In this document: positions 46,695 to 55,462 of the stretch, in pieces
Position numbering within the stretch: the stretch's first letter is position 1
How the letters are laid out: the number at the start of each line of letters is the position of its first letter
Assembly: GCF_011806455.1 (NCBI RefSeq)
Contig: NZ_JAATOT010000003.1
Location: 434,001-498,000, forward strand
Length of the DNA: 64,000 bases
Direction: 5' to 3'
Source: Celeribacter sp. HF31
GTDB taxonomy: Bacteria > Pseudomonadota > Alphaproteobacteria > Rhodobacterales > Rhodobacteraceae
Notes under the pieces: generated by a model
Seen by the model: the letters and a program-made list of their open reading frames with translations, nothing else
Told to the model about the DNA's origin: nothing
The model's database searches: none
Made by a program: the position numbers and the translations under genes

Positions 46695-47258
46695 TCAGTT
46701 TCCTGTGCGGAGCTGGCGAGCGCGGGTCAAAATCGCATCTTCGACGGCTTGTACCGTCTCCTGGCTCACCGCACCGCCTCGGGTGTAGAGCGAGACGTTC
46801 AACGTGCGCGCATCCAGCGCCGGATCGGTCACGTTGATCACAGCCCGATAGGCACGGCCGCCGCCAGGCGGGGTGCCGTAGCCGGTGAGGATCACGCCGG
46901 TGAAGGGGTCGGCCTCTTGCACGGGCAGGAAGGACAGCACGTCAAGTGCAGCGTTCCAGATGTATTTGTTGACTTGCACAGAGTCGGAGACAGAGCCGCG
47001 ACCGCCACCGAAAATGGTCCGGCGTTTCGGCTGTTCGATCACAATGGTCTCGCCATTCGGGATTTCGACCACCTGACCGGTCGAACGCGTGTCCACTGTT
47101 GTGGTGCCTTCGGTCGTCACAACGGTCTCTTTCTTGCCGCCGGAGAACGGCAGGGAGCCCATGCTATCTCCGAGAGAACCGACACTGTCAAACGCGCCAC
47201 AGCCCGCAAGCGAAAGGGTCGCGATCAGGGCGGTGGTCAGAAAGGATGGGCGAAACAT
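46695..47258 (-). CDS. DUF3576 lipoprotein
   Basis: The 187-residue protein has a lipoprotein signal ([11 protein letters not shown]20) and a mature part with a low-complexity linker and a conserved C-terminal core: [31 protein letters not shown]-like, then [12 protein letters not shown]. It matches DUF3576, an alphaproteobacterial envelope family of unknown role. It is 98 bp upstream of leuS on the same strand and may be in the leuS-lptE-holA operon. Confidence 0.85.
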   Translation of the reverse strand: MFRPSFLTTALIATLSLAGCGAFDSVGSLGDSMGSLPFSGGKKETVVTTEGTTTVDTRSTGQVVEIPNGETIVIEQPKRRTIFGGGRGSVSDSVQVNKYIWNAALDVLSFLPVQEADPFTGVILTGYGTPPGGGRAYRAVINVTDPALDARTLNVSLYTRGGAVSQETVQAVEDAILTRARQLRTGN

Positions 47259-47348
47259 CTACGGCTCCCTTACAAGATATCGCGGCAACCGTATCGCCCA
47301 GCCGCAAAAGGGACAAGGCCCCAAAACGCTTAAGATAAAGAGACAAGA

Positions 47349-47381
47349 CAAAAGGAAAGGGCCGCTCGTGATGAGCGGCCC
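47349..47381 (-). terminator. Terminator of the porin gene
   Basis: GGGCCGCTC (47359-47367) and GAGCGGCCC (47373-47381) form a 9-bp stem, followed on the minus strand by TTTCCTTTTGT. It lies 26 bases beyond the porin stop. Confidence 0.85.
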
Positions 47382-47406
47382 TCAAGAATTTCAATTCCGT
47401 CAGGAA

Positions 47407-48651
47407 TTAGAATTCGAAGGACAGGGACAGAGTTGCACCGGAGTACAGCTCGTAGCCACCAACACCGGTGTCGATGTCGTCGGTGGATTCAGCAGCAACC
47501 GAGTTCGCATCAGCATAGGAAGCGAGGAAGGTTGCGCCGCCGCCGAGGTCGTATTCAGCAACGATGTAAGCTGCGAAGTCGTCGTCGCCGTCTTTGTCGC
47601 CGAGGGTACCATCGTCGTCGCCGTCGATGTAACCTGCGGTCACAACCAGACCCATGCCGAAGTCGTATGCGCCTTCAACAGCGTACTCTTGTGCGCCGAA
47701 GAAGTCTTCTTGGAAGTAAGCAGCAACGGTGATCGGGCCATCGGAGTAGTCAGCGGAGATGCCGTAGCCTTCTTCGGAGTCATAGGACACGTAGTAAGCG
47801 CCGAGGGTCACCGGACCAACCGGGTAGGAGACTTCGAGACCGTAGCCGGTTTCATCGAGGTAATCCATCACGGAGGCGGTGAAGTCAGCGCCGCCGAAGG
47901 TGGTGCCGAGGGTCAGAACGGTCATGTCATCGTAGAAAATGGCATCTTCGAACTCGTCCGGAGTGCCGCCGTTTTGCTCACCAGCGTTGGAGAGCTCAAA
48001 GCTGTACGGGTTGCCATCAACGCCGACGTTTTCCGCGTAGAACAAGCCAGCGGTGAAGTTGCCGAAATCAGCAGCCAAAGCGACTTGACCGGTCTCGTCA
48101 ACTTCGCCGTCGATAGAGACGAAGGACACGGCGCCAGAGAACATGCCGTAGTTCGCGGTCACCAAGATGCCGCCATCAACAGACGGGTAGACGAAAGTGT
48201 CGTCGCCAGCGGTGGTGGAGTCGCCGTCACCCGGGATGAAGTCGATTGCAACGTCATTCCAGTCGTCAGCTTCGTCCATGGGGGCGAAGAAGTCGTTGTC
48301 GTAGAGGGCGGACACGCCGTTGAAGGAGGCGTATGCGGTGTCAACGTCACCGAAGGACAGGCCGAACATGTCGTTGGAGATGGACACAACCCAGTCGGAA
48401 GAGTTCACGTCGCCGAGCGAGAAGGTGGAGCCTTGCGAGCTGTCTTCGAGGTCGATGTCGAGTTGAGCGGACGCGGTCCAGCCGTTGTTCAGCTCTTGGG
48501 ACATGTTCACGTAGAGGCCGGCATCCCAGTAGAAGCCGTCTTCGTAGTCGTCGTTGTAGCCGATTTCTGCGTCACCGGACCAGGTCACTTCAGCGGAAGC
48601 GGCGCCAGCAAGCAGGGCGATCGCTGCGGAAGAAAGAAGGATGTTTTTCAT
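47407..48651 (-). CDS. Outer-membrane porin
   Basis: The ATG at 48651 (GAGGG upstream) gives 414 residues with a signal peptide (MKNILLSSAAIALLAGAASA) and an Asp/Gly/Tyr-rich mature part of alternating strands ending in LSLSFEF. It matches the general porins of Rhodobacter and Roseobacter, trimeric 16-strand barrels. Acidic repeats such as DGDDDGTLGDKDGDDD (near the C-terminus) resemble calcium-binding loops. It is monocistronic with a strong terminator and a 220-bp upstream region shared with divergent yggS. Confidence 0.92.
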   Translation of the reverse strand: MKNILLSSAAIALLAGAASAEVTWSGDAEIGYNDDYEDGFYWDAGLYVNMSQELNNGWTASAQLDIDLEDSSQGSTFSLGDVNSSDWVVSISNDMFGLSFGDVDTAYASFNGVSALYDNDFFAPMDEADDWNDVAIDFIPGDGDSTTAGDDTFVYPSVDGGILVTANYGMFSGAVSFVSIDGEVDETGQVALAADFGNFTAGLFYAENVGVDGNPYSFELSNAGEQNGGTPDEFEDAIFYDDMTVLTLGTTFGGADFTASVMDYLDETGYGLEVSYPVGPVTLGAYYVSYDSEEGYGISADYSDGPITVAAYFQEDFFGAQEYAVEGAYDFGMGLVVTAGYIDGDDDGTLGDKDGDDDFAAYIVAEYDLGGGATFLASYADANSVAAESTDDIDTGVGGYELYSGATLSLSFEF

Positions 48652-48871
48652 TTTTTTCCCTCGTGGAATTTTATGAATATCAGGCATGCCGGCTAACCCG
48701 ACACATGGCGAGAGAAATGCGCTTAAGTGGGCTTTGGGTCAAGCAAAGGCGCTTTTCTGAACAAAGCTCTCTGAAAAATGATGCAACTTGGTCACACACC
48801 TGTTGCAGCGCGGCGCGACAACATTTTAAGAAACCCAAGGAATGTAGGCCGATAGGGCATAGGAGGCAGAT

Positions 48872-49525
48872 ATGGGGTTGGCGGAGATCAAAGCGCGGGT
48901 TGTAAGCGAGGCGGAGCGTGTCGGGCGAGCGCCGGAGAGCGTCACTTTGATTGCTGTCTCCAAGGTTCAGCCCAATGAACGAGTCGCATCCGTGCTTGAA
49001 GAAGGCCACCGGGTGTTCGGCGAAAACAAGGTTCAGGAGGCCGCCGGGAAGTGGCCTGCGTTCAAAGAACAGTACGAAGGCGTAGAGCTGCATCTCATTG
49101 GGCCGCTTCAGACCAACAAGGCGCGTCAGGCGATGGAATTGTTCGATGTGATTCACACCGTGGACCGTCCGAAGCTTGCCAAAACCATCGCGCGGCTGGC
49201 CGAAGAGCTGGGGCAGTGCCCGCGTCTTTTCATTCAGGTGAACACCGGCGAGGAGCCGCAAAAGGCGGGGGTTCTGCCCGCCGATGCGGATGCCTTTATC
49301 AAGGAGTGTCGCGATTGGGGCCTCGTGATCGAGGGCTTAATGTGCATTCCGCCCGCCGAGGAAGAGCCGTCCTTGCACTTCGCGCTGTTGAAAAAGATCG
49401 CGCATCGCAACGGGCTTGAGGGCCTGTCGATGGGGATGTCCGGCGATTTCGAAACCGCGATTGCGCAGGGTGCGACCCATGTCCGGGTCGGCTCCGCGAT
49501 CTTTGGCGAGCGGGATTATTCCTGA
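48872..49525 (+). CDS. YggS-type pyridoxal phosphate homeostasis protein
   Basis: The 217-residue protein is the PLP-binding YggS/PLPBP fold: LIAVSKVQPNE with the PLP lysine K31, FGENKVQEAAGKW, HLIGPLQTNK and C-terminal MGMSGDFETAIAQGATHVRVGSAIFG. It buffers PLP and affects amino-acid balance. It is divergent from the porin, preceded by AGGAGG. Confidence 0.95.
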   Translation: MGLAEIKARVVSEAERVGRAPESVTLIAVSKVQPNERVASVLEEGHRVFGENKVQEAAGKWPAFKEQYEGVELHLIGPLQTNKARQAMELFDVIHTVDRPKLAKTIARLAEELGQCPRLFIQVNTGEEPQKAGVLPADADAFIKECRDWGLVIEGLMCIPPAEEEPSLHFALLKKIAHRNGLEGLSMGMSGDFETAIAQGATHVRVGSAIFGERDYS

Positions 49526-49546
49526 CGATCAGTGTTGGGGCTGAGA

Positions 49547-50011
49547 CTAGGGTGCGATGCGTTTGGTCATGAAGACGCTCTCGGGATCTTCGCGATAGTC
49601 CGAGAAGGGGGCGCAATAGTCGAAATCGAATTTTTCATAGAGGGTGCGGGCGGCAGCGGAGGCGTCACGGCTTCCGGTTTCCAAGGATAAGCGCTCCAGG
49701 CCGCGTTTTTGTGCTTCCCGGATGACGGATTCTATAAGATGTGTTGCAGCGCCAAGCCCGCGTGCGCTTTCGATCACATGCATGGATTTGAGTTCGCCAT
49801 GGCGCTCTGTGAGAGGTTTGAGGCCTGCAATCCCGACGCATGAACCCTCATGCCAAGCGCCGAAAAGTAGAACGCCGCTGTCGGCGTAGTCTTGCAGGTG
49901 GATGTGATGATTGCTCTCCACAGGATAATGGGCGTCGCCATAAGCGACATGCGCGACAATGATCCGACGGACTTCCGGGTCGTTTGGGTTTGCGGGCCGA
50001 ATGAGTGTCAT
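49547..50011 (-). CDS. GNAT-family N-acetyltransferase
   Basis: The ATG at 50011 gives 154 residues; the longer frame to 50092 overlaps the transpeptidase gene. The GNAT acetyl-CoA motif is visible as [15 protein letters not shown], followed by LSLETGS. Substrate unknown. It lies four bases from the L,D-transpeptidase gene, in the same unit as ribA. Confidence 0.88.
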
Positions 50012-50015
50012 GGTG

Positions 50016-50519
50016 TCACCGAACAACCAACCGCGTCGTCGGCGTGATGCGTTCCGCGATCCAGCGCAGATGATCGGCACGAAAGGCCACACAGCCTTCG
50101 GTCGGATGTCGCGGCTTGCGCCAACGATGCACGAAAATGGCCGAGCCCTTGCCGGGTGTGGCCTCCGGCCAGTTCCAATCGGTGATAATCACCAGATCGT
50201 ATAGCCGGTCTGCGCGGCGCATGTTTTCATGGCTGGCTTTGAAGGGCGCGCGCACGAGGTGGTTGTAGGCGGGATGATCGCCCGCGTCGCACCAGAGGTC
50301 GCCCACACGGATTTTCTCGCCTGTCATCGCCGGAATGCGATCCGCCCTGTAATAGAGCGCGGGCATGTGATGTGCGCCACGCGGGCTGGCCCCGTCGCCT
50401 TCGCGTTTGTCGTCAGTGATGCCGCCCTTGCCGATGGAACAGGGAAACCGCCGCCCCAAAAAACGCGCCCCCCAGCGGGTCACAACGATGTCGGTGGCTT
50501 TGAACATTGGGGCGCTCAT
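50016..50519 (-). CDS. L,D-transpeptidase-like (YkuD) protein
   Basis: The 167-residue protein has the catalytic region [16 protein letters not shown], with H131 and C143 matching the HX(14-18)[ST]XGC motif of L,D-transpeptidases (here TEGC). It lacks a signal peptide, unusual for an enzyme acting on periplasmic peptidoglycan, so export by another route or a cytoplasmic role is possible. Its ATG overlaps the ribA stop (ATGA). Confidence 0.85.
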
Positions 50520-51604
50520 AGAAGATGACCGGATTTGCGCGCTTTGGTGGCGAGGTAGGCCTCGTTGTAGCGATTCTCGCCCACCTTGAGCGGCACGCGT
50601 TCGGTGACCTCGATGCCTTGGTCCTTCATGCGCGCGATCTTATTCGGATTGTTGGTCAAAAGCCGGACCGCGCCAAATCCCATCTCTTTGAGGATCGCGG
50701 CGCCAATGCGGAAATCGCGTTCGTCATCCTCAAAGCCCAGGCGATGATTGGCCTCCACCGTATCAAACCCCTGATCCTGCAAAGAGTAGGCGCGCATCTT
50801 GTTGGCGTGGCCGATGCCGCGGCCCTCTTGGTTGAGATACAACAGAATGCCTTCGCCTTCTTCGCCCATCTGCGTCAAAGCGGCATTCAATTGCGGCCCG
50901 CAATCGCATTTCATCGAGCCGAAAATATCGCCGGTGAAACAGGCAGAATGCAGGCGGGCCAGCACGGGTTTTGCGCGATCCGGGCGACCGACTTCGACGA
51001 CATAATGCTCTTCGCCGCCATCTTCGGGGCGAAACACATGCACGCGGGATGTCTCGGCGGCCAGCAAGGGCACGCGGGCGTGGACCATGTCGTGCAGCGG
51101 CGCGAGATCTGCCATCAGCGGCAGGGCGGTCTCGACCGGCAGAACAGTCAGGCCATGAGTGGCCGCGATCTCATAGGCGTTGTCCAAATCCACCATCACG
51201 GCGGCGGGCAAAAGACGCGCGGATTTCGCCAGAGCAATCGCCGCCTTGGCGCAAAGCGCATTGCCACCGCGCAGGGATTGGAACGGGCCTTTCATCGGAT
51301 GGGTCAGATCGTCCGCCGGGTTTGCGACGGCTTCGATCCAGGTGACATCGACATCTTTCGGCAGGATCAGCCGGGCCAGATCGCTGTCATAGGCGCGCGC
51401 CGACAGCGTCTCGGCCCGGCGTGCGGTGATCGCCAGATAGGCTTGACCCAGTTTGCGCAGGTCATTCAGGCGCGCGGAAGACAAGTCCTCGGCCGCAATC
51501 GCAAGTGCGGCCCCCGCCTCGGAGCGCAGCACAACCGGCACGCCCATACGCATGTCAGCGCGGGCGCGAGCGATGAGTTCTGAAAGGCTGGGTGCAAGGC
51601 TCAT
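50516..51604 (-). CDS. ribA: GTP cyclohydrolase II
   Basis: First step of riboflavin synthesis from GTP. The 362-residue protein has a C-terminal RibA domain with zinc ligands in HSACFTGDIFGSMKCDCG (C-x10-C-x-C) and NQEGRGIGHANK. The N-terminal ~160 residues resemble a degraded RibB (DHBP synthase) domain, as in many alphaproteobacterial RibA proteins, without its acidic active site. It heads a three-gene unit with the transpeptidase and acetyltransferase genes. Confidence 0.93.
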   Translation of the reverse strand: MSLAPSLSELIARARADMRMGVPVVLRSEAGAALAIAAEDLSSARLNDLRKLGQAYLAITARRAETLSARAYDSDLARLILPKDVDVTWIEAVANPADDLTHPMKGPFQSLRGGNALCAKAAIALAKSARLLPAAVMVDLDNAYEIAATHGLTVLPVETALPLMADLAPLHDMVHARVPLLAAETSRVHVFRPEDGGEEHYVVEVGRPDRAKPVLARLHSACFTGDIFGSMKCDCGPQLNAALTQMGEEGEGILLYLNQEGRGIGHANKMRAYSLQDQGFDTVEANHRLGFEDDERDFRIGAAILKEMGFGAVRLLTNNPNKIARMKDQGIEVTERVPLKVGENRYNEAYLATKARKSGHLL

Positions 51605-51772
51605 GGCGATATCCGTCCTGTGATCAGGCCTCTCCTGTAGCGATTTTTGACATAAAGTGAAACATTTCCGCGCGATTTGACACGCTTGCGTGAGGGCTTT
51701 GTTGCAAATCTTGTTTTGGGGCGCCGCTCACCGCAGATCACAATCAAAGCAAAGTTAAAGGAGGTCTCTGTG

Positions 51773-52459
51773 ATGGCCACTCTCAAAAAAATTCTCCTCG
51801 TGGATGACGATGACGATCTGCGCGAGGCGCTGAGCGAGCAACTGGTGATGACCGAAGATTTCGATGTCTTCGAAGCCGACAGCGGCGCCACCGGCATGGA
51901 GAAGACCAAAGAGGGTCATTACGACCTGATCATGCTCGACGTGGGCCTGCCGGACACGGATGGGCGCGAGCTTTGCAAGCGGATGCGCAAATCCGGGGTG
52001 AAGGCGCCGATCCTGATGCTCACCGGCCATGACACCGATGCCGATACGATCCTTGGCCTCGACAGCGGCGCCAATGATTACGTGACCAAACCGTTCAAAT
52101 TCCCGGTGCTCTTGGCCCGCATCCGTGCGCAGCTTCGCACCCACGAACAATCCGAGGCCGCTGTCTTCCAGCTTGGGCCGTACACCTTCCAGCCAGCGCA
52201 GAAGATGCTTGTCACCGAAGACGACAAGAAAATCCGCCTCACGGAAAAAGAGACCAACATTCTCAAATTCCTCTACCGCGCCACCGAAGGCGTCGTGCCG
52301 CGCGATGTCTTGCTGCATGAGGTCTGGGGCTACAACGCCGGTGTGACGACCCACACGCTTGAGACCCACATCTATCGCCTGCGTCAAAAGATCGAACCCG
52401 ATCCCTCGAACGCGCGCCTTTTGGTGACCGAGGCGGGTGGCTATCGCCTCGCCTCCTGA
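51773..52459 (+). CDS. OmpR/PhoB-type response regulator (orphan)
   Basis: The ATG at 51773 (AAAGGAGG upstream) gives 228 residues. The receiver domain has D11-D12-D13 acidic pocket, phospho-acceptor D56 (LIMLDVGLPD), T-S/K switch residues (LTGHD, YVTKPF) and a C-terminal winged helix (LTEKETNILKFLYR ... VTTHTLETHIYRLRQKIE). No histidine kinase is next to it. It strongly resembles the essential orphan envelope regulator CenR of Rhodobacter and Caulobacter, which I recall but cannot confirm without a search. It ends in its own terminator. Confidence 0.9.
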   Translation: MATLKKILLVDDDDDLREALSEQLVMTEDFDVFEADSGATGMEKTKEGHYDLIMLDVGLPDTDGRELCKRMRKSGVKAPILMLTGHDTDADTILGLDSGANDYVTKPFKFPVLLARIRAQLRTHEQSEAAVFQLGPYTFQPAQKMLVTEDDKKIRLTEKETNILKFLYRATEGVVPRDVLLHEVWGYNAGVTTHTLETHIYRLRQKIEPDPSNARLLVTEAGGYRLAS

Positions 52460-52572
52460 TCCGAAAAAACCTGAACTTGCGCAGGAACCTTTTGGCGCCA
52501 GAGCGAGTTCGATACAGGAAGAGCCCTCGCACATCGGGTCAAGGATGTGCAGTCCCTCGTCCCTCGACTTAC

Positions 52573-52602
52573 GCCCGGCCTCAGTGCCGGGCATTTTTTT
52601 TT
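52573..52602 (+). terminator. Terminator after the response regulator
   Basis: GCCCGGC (52573-52579) and GCCGGGC (52586-52592) form a 7-bp stem followed by A and T9. A second copy of TGCCGGGCATTTTT follows at once, perhaps a duplication. Confidence 0.9.
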
Positions 52603-52709
52603 GCCGGGCATTTTTGCGGTTTTGTCGGGAGCGCTATGCGCGGCTTTCGGGTGGCGTCATAGGCGGCAGGCGGGTAGGGTTCGGGGCAAATCTGATCCGA
52701 GGACCGACC

Positions 52710-53498
52710 ATGCCCTTTACCCTTGCCACCTGGAACATCAACTCCGTGCGCCTGCGCGAGCCGATCGTGCTCAAACTGCTGGAAGAGGAAGCGCCCGATG
52801 TGTTGTGCCTTCAGGAGTGCAAATCGCCGGTCGACAAAATCCCGATGGAGGGGGTTCGGGCGCTGGGCTACACCCACATGGTGGCGCGCGGGCAAAAGGG
52901 CTACAACGGCGTCGCGATCCTGTCCAAGATCCCGATGGTCGAAGCCGGGGCCGCAGATTACGCCTCCCTCGGTCACGCGCGCCACATTGCGGGCAAGCTG
53001 GAAAACGGCGTGACGATCCATAATTTCTACGTTCCTGCGGGCGGCGATGTGCCGGATCGCGAGGTGAACGAGAAATTCGGCCAGAAACTCGATTACCTGA
53101 CCGAGATGCGCGATGCCTTTCACGCCGATGCGCCTGAGAAAGCCATTCTCGTCGGCGACCTGAACATCGCGCCGCGCGAGGACGATGTCTGGGATCACAA
53201 GAAACTCCTGAAGATCGTGTCGCACACCCCCATTGAGGTCGAACACCTCGCCCAGACCCAAGACGCCGGGAAGTGGGTCGACATCACCCGTCAGGATATC
53301 CCCGAGGGCCTGCTTTATAGCTGGTGGTCCTACCGCGCCAAGGATTGGGATGCCGCTGACAAGGGGCGTCGTCTCGATCACATTTGGGCCACGCCGGATA
53401 TTTCCAATGCGGGCCATGGATCGCGCGTGCTGCGGGCTGCGCGGGGCTGGGACAAACCGTCGGATCACGCGCCGGTCTTTGCGACCTTCGATCTTTAA
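52710..53498 (+). CDS. xthA: Exodeoxyribonuclease III / AP endonuclease
   Basis: Acts in base-excision repair at abasic sites. The ATG at 52710 (GAGG upstream) gives 262 residues with the family motifs ATWNINSVR, LCLQECK (catalytic E), GDLNIAPREDD, and the C-terminal RRLDHIWATP and SDHAPV. It is followed 57 bp later by the thioredoxin-like gene in the same orientation. Confidence 0.96.
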   Translation: MPFTLATWNINSVRLREPIVLKLLEEEAPDVLCLQECKSPVDKIPMEGVRALGYTHMVARGQKGYNGVAILSKIPMVEAGAADYASLGHARHIAGKLENGVTIHNFYVPAGGDVPDREVNEKFGQKLDYLTEMRDAFHADAPEKAILVGDLNIAPREDDVWDHKKLLKIVSHTPIEVEHLAQTQDAGKWVDITRQDIPEGLLYSWWSYRAKDWDAADKGRRLDHIWATPDISNAGHGSRVLRAARGWDKPSDHAPVFATFDL

Positions 53499-53554
53499 AA
53501 TCCATGCCGAAAAGCGCATATAAGCGCCAAGCAACCAGTTAAAGGAGAACCGAT

Positions 53555-54457
53555 ATGGATCTCGGACAAGCCAGCGCCGCCGCTCATGGCGCATATGTGA
53601 AAGACGTTTCAGAGGCCGATTTCATGGCGGAGGTGATCGAAGCCTCGCAGGAAACCCCGGTGATTGTCGATTTCTGGGCGCCTTGGTGTGGCCCCTGTCG
53701 CCAGCTTGGACCGGCTCTTGAGGCCGAGGTCGAGGCCGCCGGTGGCGCCGTCAAAATGGCGAAGGTCAATGTCGACGAAAACCAAGGCATCGCCGGTCAG
53801 CTTCGCGTGCAGTCGATCCCGACCGTCTATGCCTTTTTCAAAGGTCAGCCTGTCGATGGCTTCCAAGGTGCTCTGCCACCCTCGCAGATCAAGGAATTCG
53901 TGACCAAGGTCGCGGCGCTCAATGTGGACGAGAGCCTGAATGACGCTGTCGAAGCCGCCGATGAGATGTTCGAAGCCGGTGAGATCGACGACGCGGCCCA
54001 GACCTATGCGGCGATCCTCGAAGAGGACGACAAACTCGCCAGCGCCTACGCCGGTCTCGCCAAATGTCATCTTGCCAAAGGCGATGTCGATCAGGCCGAA
54101 GCCGTGATCAACGGCGCCCCTGCCGAGATTGCAACGGACGCGGCCATCGAAGGCGTTCACGCCCAGATCGCACTTGCGCGCGAAGCGGAAAACGCAGGCC
54201 CCGTCGCAGAACTCGCCGCCAAGGCCGAAGCCGACCCGACCGATATGCAGGCCCGTCTTGATCTCGCCGTGGCGCAACACGCCGCCGGTCAAATCGAGGA
54301 GGCCGTCGAGACCCTTCTGGCCGCCTTCAAACAGGACCGCGAGTGGAACGATGGCGCCATCAAAGAGCAGTTGTTCAAAATCTTCGACAGCCTCAAACCC
54401 AACGATCCGATCGTCCTCACGGGACGGCGCAAATTGTCATCTATGCTATTTGCCTGA
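53555..54457 (+). CDS. CnoX-type thioredoxin with TPR-like tail
   Basis: The 300-residue cytoplasmic protein has a thioredoxin domain with WCGPC at 44-48 and the cis-Pro segment SIPTVYAF, then ~190 residues of TPR-like helices (VEAADEMFEAGEIDDAAQTY, AGLAKCHLAKGD). The layout matches CnoX (YbbN), a chaperone-redoxin that hands oxidised proteins to GroEL and DnaK; unlike E. coli CnoX (SXXC), it retains the CXXC, as many relatives do. It starts after AAAGGAG. Confidence 0.9.
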   Translation: MDLGQASAAAHGAYVKDVSEADFMAEVIEASQETPVIVDFWAPWCGPCRQLGPALEAEVEAAGGAVKMAKVNVDENQGIAGQLRVQSIPTVYAFFKGQPVDGFQGALPPSQIKEFVTKVAALNVDESLNDAVEAADEMFEAGEIDDAAQTYAAILEEDDKLASAYAGLAKCHLAKGDVDQAEAVINGAPAEIATDAAIEGVHAQIALAREAENAGPVAELAAKAEADPTDMQARLDLAVAQHAAGQIEEAVETLLAAFKQDREWNDGAIKEQLFKIFDSLKPNDPIVLTGRRKLSSMLFA

Positions 54458-54483
54458 TCGCCCGCGCGATCTAGCTATAGGGT

Positions 54484-55131
54484 ATGTTGACCGCTGCAAG
54501 CCTTCCTGAGACGATCCCCGTCTTCCCGCTGCCCGGTGCGCTTTTGCTGCCCCGGGCGCGGTTGCCGCTGCATATTTTCGAGCCTCGCTATCTGCAGATG
54601 ATCGAAGATTGCATGAAAACCTCCGCACGTCTCATCGGCATGGTGCAGCCGCGCAGTGGAGGCGTGAGTGGGGCAGGGGAGGGCAAGCTCAACCACATCG
54701 GCTGTGCCGGGCGTCTGACCGCCTTTTCAGAGACCGAAGACGGGCGCTACATGATCACGCTCTCGGGCGTGTCGCGGTTTCGCTTGATCTCAGAGGTGAA
54801 CGGCTTTTGTCCCTATCGCAAGTTCTCGGTCAATTGGTCTGACTTCTCCCACGACCTCGGCGCAGCGGAAGCTGATCCGCGCCTGGATCGCGCAGGTTTC
54901 ATGGCGCTTCTCAAACGTTATTTCTGCGAGGAAGACCTGCAAACCGATTGGGACAGCCTTGGTCAGGCGGAGGACGAATTGCTGATCAATTCGCTCTCCA
55001 TGCTTTGCCCTTTCAGCCCCGAAGACAAACAGGCACTTTTGGAGGCGCCCTCTCTTTCCATCCGGCGTGAAACTCTGGTAACCCTCATGGAATTCGCCCT
55101 GCATGGCGGCTCTGATGAGGATATGATGTGA
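54484..55131 (+). CDS. LON N-terminal-domain protein
   Basis: The 215-residue protein is just the substrate-binding (N-terminal) domain of Lon protease: [26 protein letters not shown] and the strand [13 protein letters not shown]. No ATPase or protease domain is present. Small LON-domain proteins are common beside trx-like and Trm112 genes in alphaproteobacteria. Its function is unknown. Its stop TGA overlaps the next ATG (TGATG). Confidence 0.9.
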   Translation: MLTAASLPETIPVFPLPGALLLPRARLPLHIFEPRYLQMIEDCMKTSARLIGMVQPRSGGVSGAGEGKLNHIGCAGRLTAFSETEDGRYMITLSGVSRFRLISEVNGFCPYRKFSVNWSDFSHDLGAAEADPRLDRAGFMALLKRYFCEEDLQTDWDSLGQAEDELLINSLSMLCPFSPEDKQALLEAPSLSIRRETLVTLMEFALHGGSDEDMM

Positions 55132-55334
55132 TGAGCAGTGACACGACCCCGCAAGTGCAACAGGCCTTTGATCGCCGCATGTTGGAGGCGCTCGTTTGCC
55201 CGCAGACCCATGGGGTTCTGACCTATGACGCGGAAGCGCAGGAACTGATCTCGAAAACCGCCGGTCTCGCCTATCCGATCCGCAACGGCATTCCGATCAT
55301 GCTGGTCTCAGAGGCGCGCAGCCTCGAAGACTAA
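55131..55334 (+). CDS. Trm112/YcaR-family small protein
   Basis: The ATG at 55131, overlapping the previous stop, gives 67 residues: [17 protein letters not shown], then [18 protein letters not shown]. The fold is Trm112 (UPF0434), which activates methyltransferases. Of the zinc cysteines only one remains (C-P-Q-T-H), so zinc binding is probably lost. It completes the xth-CnoX-LON-Trm112 cluster. Confidence 0.88.
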   Translation: MSSDTTPQVQQAFDRRMLEALVCPQTHGVLTYDAEAQELISKTAGLAYPIRNGIPIMLVSEARSLED

Positions 55335-55342
55335 GGTGCTGA

Positions 55343-55372
55343 GGCGCGGGTCAATCCCCGCGCCCTTTTCTT
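55343..55372 (+). terminator. Terminator after the Trm112 gene
   Basis: GGCGCGGG (55343-55350) and CCCGCGCC (55357-55364) form an 8-bp stem followed by CTTTTCTT. Confidence 0.8.
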
Positions 55373-55462
55373 CGCGTTAAGGTTAATCAGATTAAGGTTG
55401 ACGTGACGCTGGGCCTCTGAGGTCTCTTCATTGCAGGTGAAATACTCAGTCGGGCTTGGGCC

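Noticed and set aside
44773-46788. 671-aa plus-strand ORF opposite leuS
   Set aside because: His/Arg/Gly-rich shadow of leuS without recognisable motifs.
47089-48696. 535-aa plus-strand ORF opposite the porin
   Set aside because: Val/Gly/Glu repeats mirror the porin codons; no start signal.
52594-52615. Second copy of TGCCGGGCATTTTT after the regulator's terminator
   Set aside because: Considered as a second terminator; it forms no stem of its own and looks like a small duplication.
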